Shown in pieces: positions 1 through 11,725 of a stretch of 64,000 bases of DNA. Position 1 is the stretch's first letter, and the number at the start of each line of letters is the position of its first letter. Location of the stretch: assembly GCA_015657535.1 (NCBI GenBank), contig JADHZB010001089.1, positions 62,001-126,000 on the forward strand. The letters run 5' to 3'. The position numbers and the translations under genes were made by a program. The stretch is from Nephromyces sp. MM_2019. Its lineage: Eukaryota; Apicomplexa; Aconoidasida; Nephromycida. The notes under the pieces were generated by a model. It was given only the letters and a program-made list of their open reading frames with translations. It made no database searches and was not told the DNA's origin.

Positions 1-79
1 CGGTTGCTTTAAGATGTAGACTTTCGTTTTGCTGCTTCACATCTTGTTGGTGTGTTACTGCGATAATACAATGAAAGAA

Positions 80-290
80 GGAATGTAGAAGAGGGAGTGT
101 AGAGGGGGGGGTTTAGAAGAAGGGGTCTAGAGGAGGGGGTTTAGAAAAAGGGGTGTAGAAAAAGGTATAAAAGGGGGGGTTTAGAAGAGGTAAGAGAGGG
201 TGTAGAGGGGGGGCACAAAAAGGGGTGGAAGAGTGAGTCTAGAAGAGGGGGAGCACCAAAGGGGGTGGAAGAGGGGCGACCAAAGACTTT
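80..290. repeat. G-rich purine minisatellite
   Basis: Irregular tandem array in which runs of five to eight G (or A/G) alternate with TTTAGA, TGTAGA or TCTAGA. The unit is about 15-20 bases and drifts from copy to copy. Several units contain GGGTTTAG, so the array could be a degenerate relative of the TTTAGGG telomere motif, but this is inference. The G runs could fold into quadruplexes. The rest of the interval up to 1588 holds no exon that I can support. Confidence 0.7.
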
Positions 291-1588
291 AAGCGTAATT
301 TAATGTTGAAAAATAGCATAAAACGCATCTTCCGCTATTTCTATTGATGCAGCTTCAACCTTCATTTTAACTGGTTATTTTCCGCTTTCTTTACAAATTA
401 TACTTACTTCTGTATCGTTCCTCTTCTACTCGCTATCCTTTGTACTTAGAATCTCAATTGCAGCAGCTGGCAAAAGCCAACGCACACACACGCGATTTTG
501 AAGTCTAGACACACACACACCGCTTTGTGATATAGAAGCGCATTACAATTTTACTATTTTCTCCCTCATGCTGAATTTGCTAATCTTAGGCTCGGCTTTT
601 TAGCAGTACTGGTGGAAAGTTTTTGCATATCTCTTCGGTTTAACGTAGTTAAGTGGCTTTTATTCCAGGCATAAGCTTAGGGTATCACACACTTTCATCA
701 CTAAAACAGATTGCACTAGATCTATCTCATCTTCTTATAAGCTAAACATTCCTGAAGATTTTTCCACAAACATCGATTTTGATATTTTTTTGTCGCATTT
801 CTTGACCATTTTTTATAATTATTTTAGCTATACTAGCAGCCTTTTAATGCACACACAGGACTACAAAGGAAGTACTAGAAAAGTATCGATTATATCATTT
901 AAAACCCACATTTATATAGTCATGAACAATGATTTCTAGCTAATTCTCCAAGGGTAGCAGAAACTTGCTTAAAAATCTTCAAAATGTAAATGATTGTAAT
1001 TATATCTTCAGACTTAAACTTAACCCCAACTAGTAGAAGTTCTGCGATGCTCTGCTACTCGATTTTTAAAAAGATTAACATGGGTGCTCTGTAGAATTAG
1101 GAATTTCTCCCAACCATATAGTAACAGGTTATTACTCATCATCCAGCCAAGTAAGGGTCTCTTTCATACCATCTCTTGATACACACGAGCTTCTTCTGCC
1201 TCTAGCTTTATAGTATGAGCTTGGGTTATGTAGAAAAAGAGGGTATTTGTAGTTTTTTGTATAAAATCTGCTAAATTCGGTTTATATTATGGTGTTGTTT
1301 GGATAAGATCTATAAGATTTTTAGGAAGTATGAGTATTCATAGAAAAAGGAGTTGCATTGCAGCTTTTTGTCGTGATTCTTGAAGTTTTTGTCGCTGGAG
1401 ATTTTTCTAATAAAAGAGGAAAAAATTCCTAAATAATGGTGAAGATGCAGGTTTGTACAATAAAGCTTTTTTACTAGTTAAAAATGATCATAAAGCATCA
1501 ATAAGCTATATAAAAAGATCTCTTGGAATAGGATGTAATAGAGCTGCAAAAGTTTGCAACTTTGTGTGTTTTTCTCTATTTTTTTTAG

Positions 1589-4500
1589 TCTGATGCTGCT
1601 CTCTGGAGAAATGATTGAGCGCAATCTTGGCTTGATCTTGGGCTTGTCTACTTTGGCGGTGAGGCTTTGTTAATCTTGTGGATTCTCCCCTTCACTTCGG
1701 GAGCCGTTATATTTCATTGGAAATATGATGAAATTTGGCAGAAATTCATAGTTTTTCATTCTCTTTCATTGAAGATATCATGGTGGGAGTTTGTGGTTTC
1801 TCATTATCTCGCGTGATGAGGTAGAAACTGACTTATGTGTGTTCTCTATCTTTGTTTAATGCTTGTATAATGGCCTCATTGAGGCTTTCATCACTTTTTT
1901 GTCATAAAATACTTGGTGAAATTTGCCGGCGAAGAATCTTTGAAAAATAGGATTTTGCTACACCCTTTTTTCATGTTACTGAATAGGCTGAAGTTTGAAG
2001 AGAAAAGTTTAATTTTTATCTACGATATGCCATAAATATATAAAAATATCGTTAGTTATTGCGACTCAGCTTTGCTGTCATCATGGAAATTATGAGGAAA
2101 AATTTCCATCATTTTCGGTTTTTTTTTGCAATTTTTTTTCGTCGTTCTTTTAATGGCTCTATTTATAAGTTCGTGATAGGATTTGACGTGTGTGCTGCAC
2201 TTGTTTGAGAACTTATCCTGGTTTATTAAAAAATTATAGGTATGTGCGACTGTTTGTGTGAGATTGTGTGTGACTGTGTGTGTGAGACTGTATGCCACTA
2301 TGTGTGTACCACTGTGTGCGACTTGGTTTGTGCGACTGTCTGTGAGATTGTGTGTGTGCGACTTGGTTGTGTGCCACTGTTTTTATGAGACTGTATGTGT
2401 ACCACTGTGCATGACTTGGTTGTTTGCGACTATGTGTGCAACTATATGATGTTTATAGCTGCTTGCGTATCTCAGCGAAAGCTGGCTAATAATTTTGCTG
2501 AAAAAATATGATTAGACGCTGACTTAGTAGAATTCAAGACTTTAACCTATAAAAAATAGTTTCTATTGTTGCATAGTTTAGCGCATAATAGTTGATATTA
2601 TGGCATTTTTGAAGACACTTAACTGCTGTATTTTTGTGAGAGGTTCGTTGCACTGAAAGCTTCCTTTGCTTTTGATTTAATGAATCTAACAGGTGGTGGT
2701 AGCCGTCGCTTATAAGATGAAAGTGGCTATACTTGTATGTTTAGAGCTCTTTTTTTTTCCTTGTTCAAACGTATATAAAGACAAAAAAATAGATATGTAG
2801 ACACACAATTGAGGAAATAGATACCGTAGGTAGACACAGAGGAATAGGACTAGGAGGAGGAAATGATGGAAGAGAGGCAATCTTTTCTGCATATATGCTG
2901 TTTGATGATTCACCTGAAGGATGTGTTAGTCTGGTAGATCCGATGCGTAAGCTTTGTTTCGGGTGTGCAAAAATACGATCTTCAACCTTCATAGCGTCTT
3001 GAGAGAACCTGATTTATCGTGATGTGGTTCTTTTTTGAGTGCCTTTGCTTGTTGTTCTTAGTAGTAAAAGAGTAGATGATAGATTGAAAACCCATTTTTA
3101 TGTTAACTGGAAGATTTTTCACGGTTCAAGGCAGTATTTTTGACTTGCTTTGTCTTGATAAATTTGTTGGTACAGAAGTTTTTTCGGTAATTCAACTGGG
3201 ATTTGTGACTTTTTATGCATAAAAATTTTAATGTAGGACCAACAAACTTTTGTGGGTATATTTGTAATTTTTCGCGTCTTCTTTCCGATTAATAAAAAAT
3301 TCAAAAACTATGCGATATATACCATCCTTCATGTGTTTAAACTGAATGAATACTCTCAGGTATGCACTTGGTTCCTTTGTTGATGAAAAAATCGCAATTT
3401 TTTGCATGTCTTTCTCTGTGAAACAATCAATTCCACGTGTGAATATCTTTGTAGTGCCATGCAATTATTAGGAACCCTATTTTGATACTTATTAAAATAG
3501 CTTTATCATCACTATATATACTTCTTTTAGCAGGTAGGTTCGAACACTGTTTTTGCATTTTAATGAGACATGCTCAATCTATAAATTTCAAAACGCTGCT
3601 TTTTTACGAATTTTTAAAGGCTGCAGGATTGGGTAATACTGTCTCGTGCGCTACTGGTGTTGTAACTGGAGGTTTCATTGAGCGAATGGTTTATCGATTA
3701 GGTATGTTATAGCTTGTGGGCTTAGTATGTGATCTCTGCTTTTTTATCTTATCAAGGTAAAGTGTGCGAATAGGCCCTTTTTTGTTTTTGCTCTCCTTTT
3801 GTTGTTCCACGCTAGTAGCTTTATCGTACTAGTGCTTTTTTTGAAACTAAAAAAAGAATAGACTTGAATATTTTTTTTGAGGAAATTTAGCGAGTTTTGT
3901 ACTTTTCATATTGTTTTTTGGACTAGTAATCATCTTCTGATGATGTGACGGCCTGTTTTTGTGTTGCGTGGGATATTCCTGACGGCGTTGGTTTTCTTTG
4001 GGTGAAAAATGTTAATTGTAGCTTTAACACATGTGAGTTTTTTGATAAAGAGCTGAGGTGAGTTTTCGTTTGATTTTGAAAATACTTTTCACCTTTGTTA
4101 AGACAATGTATAAATCTTTAATCTTACCATAAATCAGTTTCTCCCAGTATATACAATCCACTGACTTCTACTACTATTAGAGAATTTTTAAAAAAATACA
4201 AAGTGAATTATACTGGTCTTTACAGGCTTTCCTTCCCCGAGGCTGACACAAGCTCAGCTTGACTCAAGGGTAGTAAAGAATACGAACCTTTGGGGTTCTC
4301 TTGTAAGTCTTGATAGAGAAAACATTGTAGTTTGCTGCTAGTATGCCTGGTACATTGCTTCGCTATTTTTTTTTACTTTGAAATAATATTTTACTAAAAA
4401 AGACTTCTACGGAAGGGTTATAATATGCCTTATTATATAGTTATGGCTTCGATATAATGGTGAAATCTCGCTTTGGTGGTTTAATTGCAAATGCACCAAA

Positions 4501-5931
4501 CATTTTGTACTTTTCTAGCCGCTGTTGTGCCGAGACAAACTTCTAAAAGCTATTTGCGCTATATGACGTACCTTGTGTGCCGGTATGCGGGTAGTTGAAG
4601 CACCCTTGCTTACTTTTTCTTGCATTTGGTTTTTTCGTTAACCTTTATGTTTTCCTGGCTTGAACGATTATAGACTTCTTTATATTTTTTAAAAATCATA
4701 CGTCTTGCAAAAAGATCTTCAGGTATTCTGGGTGCACCTTTTTTTGCGAGTGAAACTTATTGCTATTCGTTTCACAGGCATCCTATGTTTCTGGTTAATG
4801 ATTATGCCTTTTTTTGCAAAGAAGAGCGGATAAAATAAGGAGTAATCCTTGCTTTAGCATTAATTGACAATTCAATTGAAGTGTTTTCAAGACAAGAATT
4901 TTCTTCATGTTTCTATCGACTTGAGTCTAGTTTATATTCTTTAGCGGTTTTTCATCTCGCTTTTGTATGTGAAATATTTGTAACTGTAGTATCAATTGTC
5001 TTTTTTGTAGAGGAGGATAATATTAAATAAAAATATTGTTATATATCGTCAAATTCTAGAAATTCATTTTTTGGAAAAGCAAAACATTAAATGTATGTCA
5101 AATGCCGATTGCTTTGAAGCGAATTGATACCTGAGATTTAAGCATAGATCTAAAGTAAGCAGCAATTGCGAGGAATTGTGTTGAATATCCTAGCTATAGG
5201 TGTTTTGGAATTTGGTCGATTTTCCACAATTTTTAGTGGTTTATCTTGATGCAATAATATTATCAATATATATATATATATTTATTTATTTAAAGTAATC
5301 ACAGGATGTTGTGTGTGGATTATGGAGCTTTAGCTGACCAGGAAGCCGGAGCTATAGTTGATGATAGGACTATAATGAAATCATGAATAGACTAGGTGTT
5401 GGTTCCCTAGAAATTTTTTTTGATGCATTTTTAAGGCTGCTCATTTCTATGGCATGCAAGTGTGTTTAGTGTGCATGATGTAGCGTTTTCTGTTTTCCGA
5501 TCTTGTTCTGAGGATAAGGAAATTGCTTTTGTTACTTTTGGTGTATTGACTATAATAGGAGTATTGCATTAGCATGTTTTATTCTTTGTATGCTTTCTAT
5601 TTTAAGATGTGCTGAATTGCTAATGTGTTTATAATTTTGGTCTGAATGGCCGCTTATTGACAAAGATGAGGCTTTTTTCGCTTATTGCATTGCTGCAAAG
5701 CGCCGTTTTAAACCCCAGAATTTTTTTGTCACCAACTTTTTCGTCCCTGTTTTATCGTTTTTTTCTTTCCTTTGCTTTATTTTTCAGCTAGGCATATGTA
5801 TTGGATGCTTGCTTGGCATGTTTCCCCTTTTGCTGATAAATCGAAAACCGAGAGATCTAGAGCATCATATGCTTCAAGGCATGGAAGATAAAAAAAAGGA
5901 TAGCGTGATGCAGATGGTCGAATTAGATTGA
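1589..5931 (+). CDS. TMEM65: TMEM65-like mitochondrial inner-membrane protein (3' part of gene)
   Basis: Four exons join in phase: 1589-1658, 3620-3701, 4226-4302 and 5788-5931 (TGA at 5929). The joined protein matches the conserved core of TMEM65. Exon one reads MIERNLGLILGLSTLA, exon two begins AAGLGNTVS and ends YRLG, exon three begins FPSPRLTQAQ, and the last begins LGICIGCLLGMFPLL, the family's C-terminal membrane segment. The tail after it is charged (KPRDLEHHM, MEDKKKD). Human TMEM65 lies in the mitochondrial inner membrane and is linked to Na+-dependent Ca2+ efflux; the role here is inferred from homology. The upstream exon, which should carry the GF-x-DN motif and the N terminus, was not found between 1 and 1588 and may lie outside the window. 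Introns are 1961, 524 and 1485 bases and T-rich. Confidence 0.85.
2232..2445. repeat. TG-rich minisatellite in the first visible TMEM65 intron
   Basis: Degenerate array of TGTGTG blocks separated by GCGACT, GAGACT and CCACT words, with ACTTGGTT recurring. It lies inside the intron 1659-3619. The ORFs through it are only the reading of the repeat. Confidence 0.75.
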
Positions 5932-8900
5932 TCATGTGCTTCGACATTTTAATCGCAAAGTATGGACTGCTAGTTACACTTACCATTTGTTGGCAAATAT
6001 CGAGCTCATCAAAATTTTACTTACCATTCTCGAAGCTTAAGATATGATTTATTATCATTAACATCATCAGTGAGAAAATATTTCGTGAGCGACTCGTATA
6101 CATGGTGAAGTCGTTACCTGCGTGCTTGGTTTTGGCAGCGCCTTGTGTGACTCATTGTGAAGGAGCCACACAGTTTCTTTTATTTATTTGCAAGCCGTCT
6201 TTGAATTATGCTAACCAATTGTTTCCCATCTGAGGTTACTGCTTCCAAGGCATGAGAACAGATGGGAGCACAGGAGCTGCTTGCTGATTCTGATTTTGCT
6301 GTGGCATGCTCTTTGGCGGCAATTATTAGTCTAAAACTTTTTGTTAAAAGTGAATTTTAACACGCTGTAAAGTCACAGATACTATTAGTACCCCGCTACT
6401 ACACCCGCTTGTAAGCGAGGTATTGCCACTTTGCACCGGCAGCGTTCTCTTTGTGTAACTGTGGCTGAGATGCGTAACATACTAGTCATTATTGTTGATA
6501 ACTGCTCTCTTGCTTTAAAGCTTATTTCGTTAAGTGGATTCTCCAAAATTTCTGCAATTTAGCTATTCAATCTCTCCCTGACACGGCTAGCTGTTTAATC
6601 AAGCTGTGGCAGGGATATGAATGCTTTGTGTGAGTCTACATATTCCTGCCAAGCAATTGGCGAGTCTCATTGATTTTTTCTCTCAAAGTACCCCTGACAA
6701 TTGGCGCTTGGCTTTCAAAGCCGAAAATAACGTCCTTTGCGTTGAATTACTGGTAGATGTTCCAGAAAATTAGGTTCAGTATTATTCTAATGATGCAACC
6801 ATCCTATGAATTATTCTAGTTCTGCAGTCCCAATGATGGCTCCTTTAGTTTGACCCAGTAGCGTATGCATGGAAAACCCGGGAAAAAATTAACTGTGTTC
6901 CATGGATGCAAAAATTGTTAATATTCCAAGTTTCTCGTTTACTACTAGGTTTGTAATTAGAGTGCTTGCAACTAGTGTTTGTCTGGTAATTGCAGTTTGC
7001 CGTTTTTTGCCAGAAAATATCAACGCCATAGCAGCACCTGATTATACGATTGAGACCTAATATCCAATGCAAACTGCAAGCATTTCAAGAAAACACGGAA
7101 AGCGTTATTTGAACCTTGGGGCTAGCGCAATCCCGCCGTTAGGTATCTAGACGTTGCTCTGAGATACTTCCAATAGCAGTAAAACTTGCTCAAATCATGC
7201 TATTAATTTTGTCTCATCACCTTGCAAGGAAGTGGAAAGTAGTAGCCAAGCCTCTTTAGACCCCAAAATTTTGAAGGTTGCATTTCCTGCATTCCGTAGG
7301 GGCCTCATACGGCATAACATGAATTCCGCACAAAAATCCCGAGGTAAATATTACAAGTGGTCTAGCTATTTTGCTTCCGAAACAAAGAGTAACACTTAGA
7401 ACATTGCCATTGTCACCAGCCATCAAAGTATTTCCTGCAGGTCACCCGGTACCGGGAGATGAGTCTCTGATTCATGAATTTCTCCGACCTAATTCAAGGC
7501 TAACCAACTGTTAAAGCTTTTCCAGCGACCTCTTCATCGTAATGTAGCAGATGCGGCTGGTTGCATGCAAGGACTATAAAATGAGATGGAATCTGTTCGG
7601 CATGAAGTTTCGCTACAGTAATCATAGTTATGTTTTAGATTCGCTTGCCTGCTTCTGCATTATACATGAGGTTCATATTTCACGGTTGCTAAATAAGAAA
7701 ACAAGGGAATCAATTTTGGGACAGGTAATGTAAATTTTCATGACCGTCTATAACCGTACTTTTGGGCATGAAAATTTCTGAGCTGTTTCCGATGATGCAA
7801 CAAGTTTCGTTTTCCCGCCATCTGCGCTCTAAAGGGTGAGCATAAAATTCATACTTGCGAAGCACCTAACTGCATGGCGGCACAATCTTGAATTAGTGAA
7901 ACTCATATTATTGCGCTCTATAGTATTACAATACACGAGTTACCTAGATGAGTATGCAGTAATCACTAGTGCCTCGCCTTTCCGTACTGTACTATCTCAC
8001 CAATATCACAACACCACAGAACTTCTATGGAACCCTGGTATGGCTTAAATATAATAAACAATAGCAGACGCTGACAAGATCGCATAGACGAAAAACTAAC
8101 AGCGTTTCAATCGAGAATTGTGGGGTAAAAAGAACGGGAGTACGACACGAGTGTGTAACCACTTTGAGGGCTATAAGCTTTTCAGTAAATCCCTTGGATT
8201 ATCTAGTTGAGAAGTAGGTAGTAACGAATTTTTGCTTGCATACAGGTCTACATTGTCGATACTTGCGCCTCAACTCTATCCGCGTAGCTCCCAAAATATT
8301 TCGAGTATCGCTAGCAAGTTATTCAAATAGGGCCTTCAACAAATTCTTGGTTGCGAAGTCCGCAGTTTAAGCGGTACTGCTCTAAAAAAAGGTATCCACT
8401 GTCATCACGGCTGTAAGTCTCCGTTTACGCAGCTAACCAACTTTTGTTCCTTTGTAGCATATACAAAAGCTAGCAGTATACTACGTTAATTTACAAGGAA
8501 ACCGAAAATTAATTCTCCTAGAGCATTGTAATAAAATGAATTTGACGTTAATCTTTGCAGTTTATGGCCTTGTCAAAAAGAACCGTTGTAAATGAGGACT
8601 ATGTTCAGATGGCGAAAATATACTCAAATGGTCGATCTAAAAATGTATTACATGGTTATACGCAAATGAAAAGCGCATTTTCAGGTTGCCAACAAGGATG
8701 CCTTGTCCCATTTTAAATTTAATACTGCCTCATGCTCAAAAGCAGTAGCTGTATTTAGCAATTTAATCTTGTAGATGATGAATCTGTAGTAACTATGCCA
8801 CTGTAACATACCAACAATTTAATGCATGATCCAGTTTTATATCTTTAAATTTATGAACCCAAAAAACCAAAGAACTCCTGGAACGATCCCCCCAATTACG

Positions 8901-9692
8901 CAGCAAGCCCTCTAAAACTCAGAAATACCAAAAGAACTAGTGCTATGCACCTTACAAGCTCTTTATATAGAAGCAGAGAAAAGGAATATTTAATTCATAT
9001 TATATGTACGTTTAGTGGATAGACAAACTAGCTATTCGCTTTAACCTTTAGGAAAACTATCACAAATACAATGAAGCAGGACACAAAATGAATAAATTAC
9101 AACTTCGAGTCGTCATTTGAACGTAAATAAAATTAGACCAATAAAGGGCTCCCGAACATAGTCAAATGCATGAAACTAGTTCTCATTAGCTAAGGTAGAA
9201 ACTTTCGAAAAGTTCTCCACTAAACTATGCAGCATGAATTCAATGTATATACTAACTTGTACATTCGATAAGACAAAGGCTGATAGGCATAGGGCCATCA
9301 AGGGTTGAGTTATTTACTGCTCAACTAGCGACACTTTATCTCTTCAGTATGCTCAAGTAAACAAATACAAACAAACGTAGCAAAAAAGCCTAAAGCCTCT
9401 TAAAAGCACAGCTAAAAGGCTAAAAAATTATTTTCATTTGCAAGTACAACAGAGACACAACATGCCAGAAAAAGCACTATCTTGAAGTACATATCATGTG
9501 GCTTTGAAACAAAAAAGTAAAAACATCCAAGTAAATAGAATTAACTGTACAGAAAAGGAAAAAATAAAAGAGCATACACGAAGGCAAGTTCCAATTAAAA
9601 GTAAAGCAGAAAATATCAATAAAAAATACGCAAATAAAAACAAGAGAAACACGCGTTTCAGCAAATTAACCAAATATTGCGACTGGAGCACA
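5932..9692. other. Gene-free interval between convergent genes
   Basis: The interval lies between the stop of the + strand TMEM65-like gene and the proposed end of the - strand membrane-protein gene. No reading frame has splice sites or recognisable protein similarity. Composition changes from mixed to A-rich around 7.8 kb, in keeping with a change of transcription direction. I see nothing else in it. Confidence 0.5.
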
Positions 9693-10068
9693 CTAATCAG
9701 CGCTTCTACGAGATGCTATTATTGCACTTCTTATCGTACTGTTGAATGCCAAGATACCCACGCTGCTAAATACATCAGTAGAAAAGGTAAAAATTAATGG
9801 CAGCAAGACTAAGATGCTGTTATCCGCCGTCGTTAACAAATAAACTCTGATAATATTTTGGACCACGTTATGGATAAAACATCGGCTGAAAAAAAAGTCA
9901 CATTTCGCAATATTTACAATGCAGTTTATGAATGATTTTGAATTCATGTGGATAAAACATCCATTTAAGCTTTTAACAAACTAGCGATTGACGCCTAGCA
10001 ATAACTATCTTACTCATAATATACATGACAGACTTTGGACTCAAAACCACCTAGAATCAAAATTTCAA
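9693..10068 (-). CDS. Candidate last two exons of the 16.2 kb minus-strand membrane-protein gene
   Basis: On the minus strand a very good acceptor (run of eight T before CAG) starts an exon at 9885 that is open for 63 codons to TAG at 9695-9693. It encodes two hydrophobic stretches (LLPLIFTF, SSVGILAF) and ends RRSAD. A short exon at 10068-10014 with a GTAAGA donor joins it in the right phase (17 codons). The exon linking these to the main exon ending at 11738 was not found, because no acceptor fits the required phase. They may therefore belong to the same gene or be fortuitous. I do not recognise the sequence. Confidence 0.3.
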
Positions 10069-10599
10069 CTGTAAAATTATAAAGTTTAAATGAGTATACT
10101 GACATTTTATTGCTCATACAAGGATTTAGGCAGACAGTATCATTGCTCATAGAGAACATCCTTCGGAAACCTTGAAATGCTATGCAATTTTCCAAGAAAA
10201 AAATTCAAGAGTCCTACCTAACACGAAAAGACATACCTGTAGTCAATACTATGCTTAACAAAAAGAATTTCTCGCATAGTCTTTTTTTATAGAACAATCA
10301 GCAGTTCACCTCGATAATATATCTAAACTACAAAAAATAACAGGGCCTCATATTCGAAGCAAAATTTAGTACTATTTCGGCTTGATAACCTTATTACGGC
10401 TCGCATGCACTAAAAAGTAGGTGAGAAGAAAAATTAGAAAAGATTCACACAATTATTCTAATTTTCTACATCTGCTCGGCCATTCAAACTTCAGTCATTA
10501 GGGTTTATAAAGGTAACGTAAGACAAGCAAAAGAGAGCATCATTTAATGCCTAATAATTTCAGAAAAAAAAAGAAATTCCAAGGTAGGGTACGATTAAT

Positions 10600-10905
10600 T
10601 GTCTGACTGTATGCGTGTGTTGGTGTGCGCCTTATTGTGTGCGTGTGTCTATTCTCTTTCTGCGAGTGTTTTGGCCCTTATTGTTGCGCATCCCTACGCT
10701 CGAAGTCATCTTCAAGGATTTTTTGTTCATTTGCTTCACGAGCGTAGCATAACGTTTTGTGGTGCCGATTGTTTTTGGCTTGTGCGTATGTGTTTGGAAG
10801 TGCGTGTGTGAATGCTTGTGTGTGGAAGTGTGTGTGTACATGACTGTGTGTGGAAGTATGTGTGTGCATGCGTGTGAGCATGCCTGTGTGTGCAGTTCTT
10901 CAGTA
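10600..10905. repeat. TG-rich microsatellite/minisatellite
   Basis: Two blocks of TGTGTG/TGCGTG repeats (about 10605-10660 and 10785-10905) with GGAAGTG and GAATGC interruptions, separated by unique sequence. The His/Thr-rich reverse-strand ORFs here are translations of the repeat and are not genes. Confidence 0.7.
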
Positions 10906-11570
10906 GTGTAAGACGCCGTTAGGTCGCATATACAGAGGACTCAAAATATACCTCTACACTTGAATGAGCTGCAGCCGTTCAAAGGAGCACCCTAATGCTC
11001 CAAAACTGCTCTGTTAACACTGCTGCCATCCATTTTTACGGCATGAAATTACGGTAAGAAAGTTTGAAAATATTGCCTGAGCTACTAAAATTTAAGACCA
11101 CAAACAAAATTTTCAAGAGCAAATAGCAGCGCTTGAAGGTATTTGATTGAATTAGGCAGCCTAAAAAGCAGTGAAACACATCTAAAAAGTTTCCTGCTGA
11201 ACATTGTTAAATCTACATTGTCTTTGTCCATCAAAAAAAGGCAAAAATTATTAAAAAATAAATTTCGACTAGACAATAAAAACTATTTGCCCACCTCCAA
11301 AAGTTCATCGTCGAAAAAAACTCATGAGACTCCTCGAGCTCTTCAATAAGAAAATACTGTGAAAAAAATAACATATGCATTCACTAGTAGCGACTAGAGT
11401 GTATGAAATAAAATATGCAAAAGCGATGCATACAAATTGAAGCAGTGGCAGCAAACAAAACGTGCCCTACTTATAATGCAAAACGTATGGCTGTGCTAAT
11501 TTCTAACGTTTATAAAATAGAAGTATCATTTTAATATCTACTACTCCTTCAATAGAAACTCTGCATAACA

Positions 11571-11620
11571 TTTTAGGGTTTAGGGTGGAAGAACTACGGT
11601 TTAGTTTTTAGGGTTTAGGA
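11571..11620. repeat. Short interstitial TTTAGGG telomere-like tract
   Basis: TTTTAGGGTTTAGGG at about 11571-11585 and TTTTTAGGGTTTAGG near 11605-11619, with degenerate sequence between. This is the Arabidopsis/apicomplexan telomere unit. Only about four units are recognisable, and they lie downstream of the main exon of the minus-strand membrane-protein gene, so this is a fossil or chance tract and not a chromosome end. Confidence 0.6.
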
Positions 11621-11725
11621 CCTAGCGTTCAGAGCTTAAACCTACACAGAATACCCCAAAAAATAGTAACGGAAACCAGCTTCTACTCCAAATAGAACAA
11701 AAAATAAAATTGCACAAGCAAATTT

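Noticed and set aside
2232..2445. Possible CRISPR-like spaced repeat
   Set aside because: Units vary in length and sequence, lie in a eukaryotic intron and have no spacers of constant size.
9494..9691. Phe/Leu-rich minus-strand ORF
   Set aside because: T-rich (sense strand) non-coding sequence read as hydrophobic residues; directly follows the proposed stop of the minus gene.
10632..10881. His/Thr-rich minus-strand ORFs
   Set aside because: Direct translation of the CA/TG repeat.
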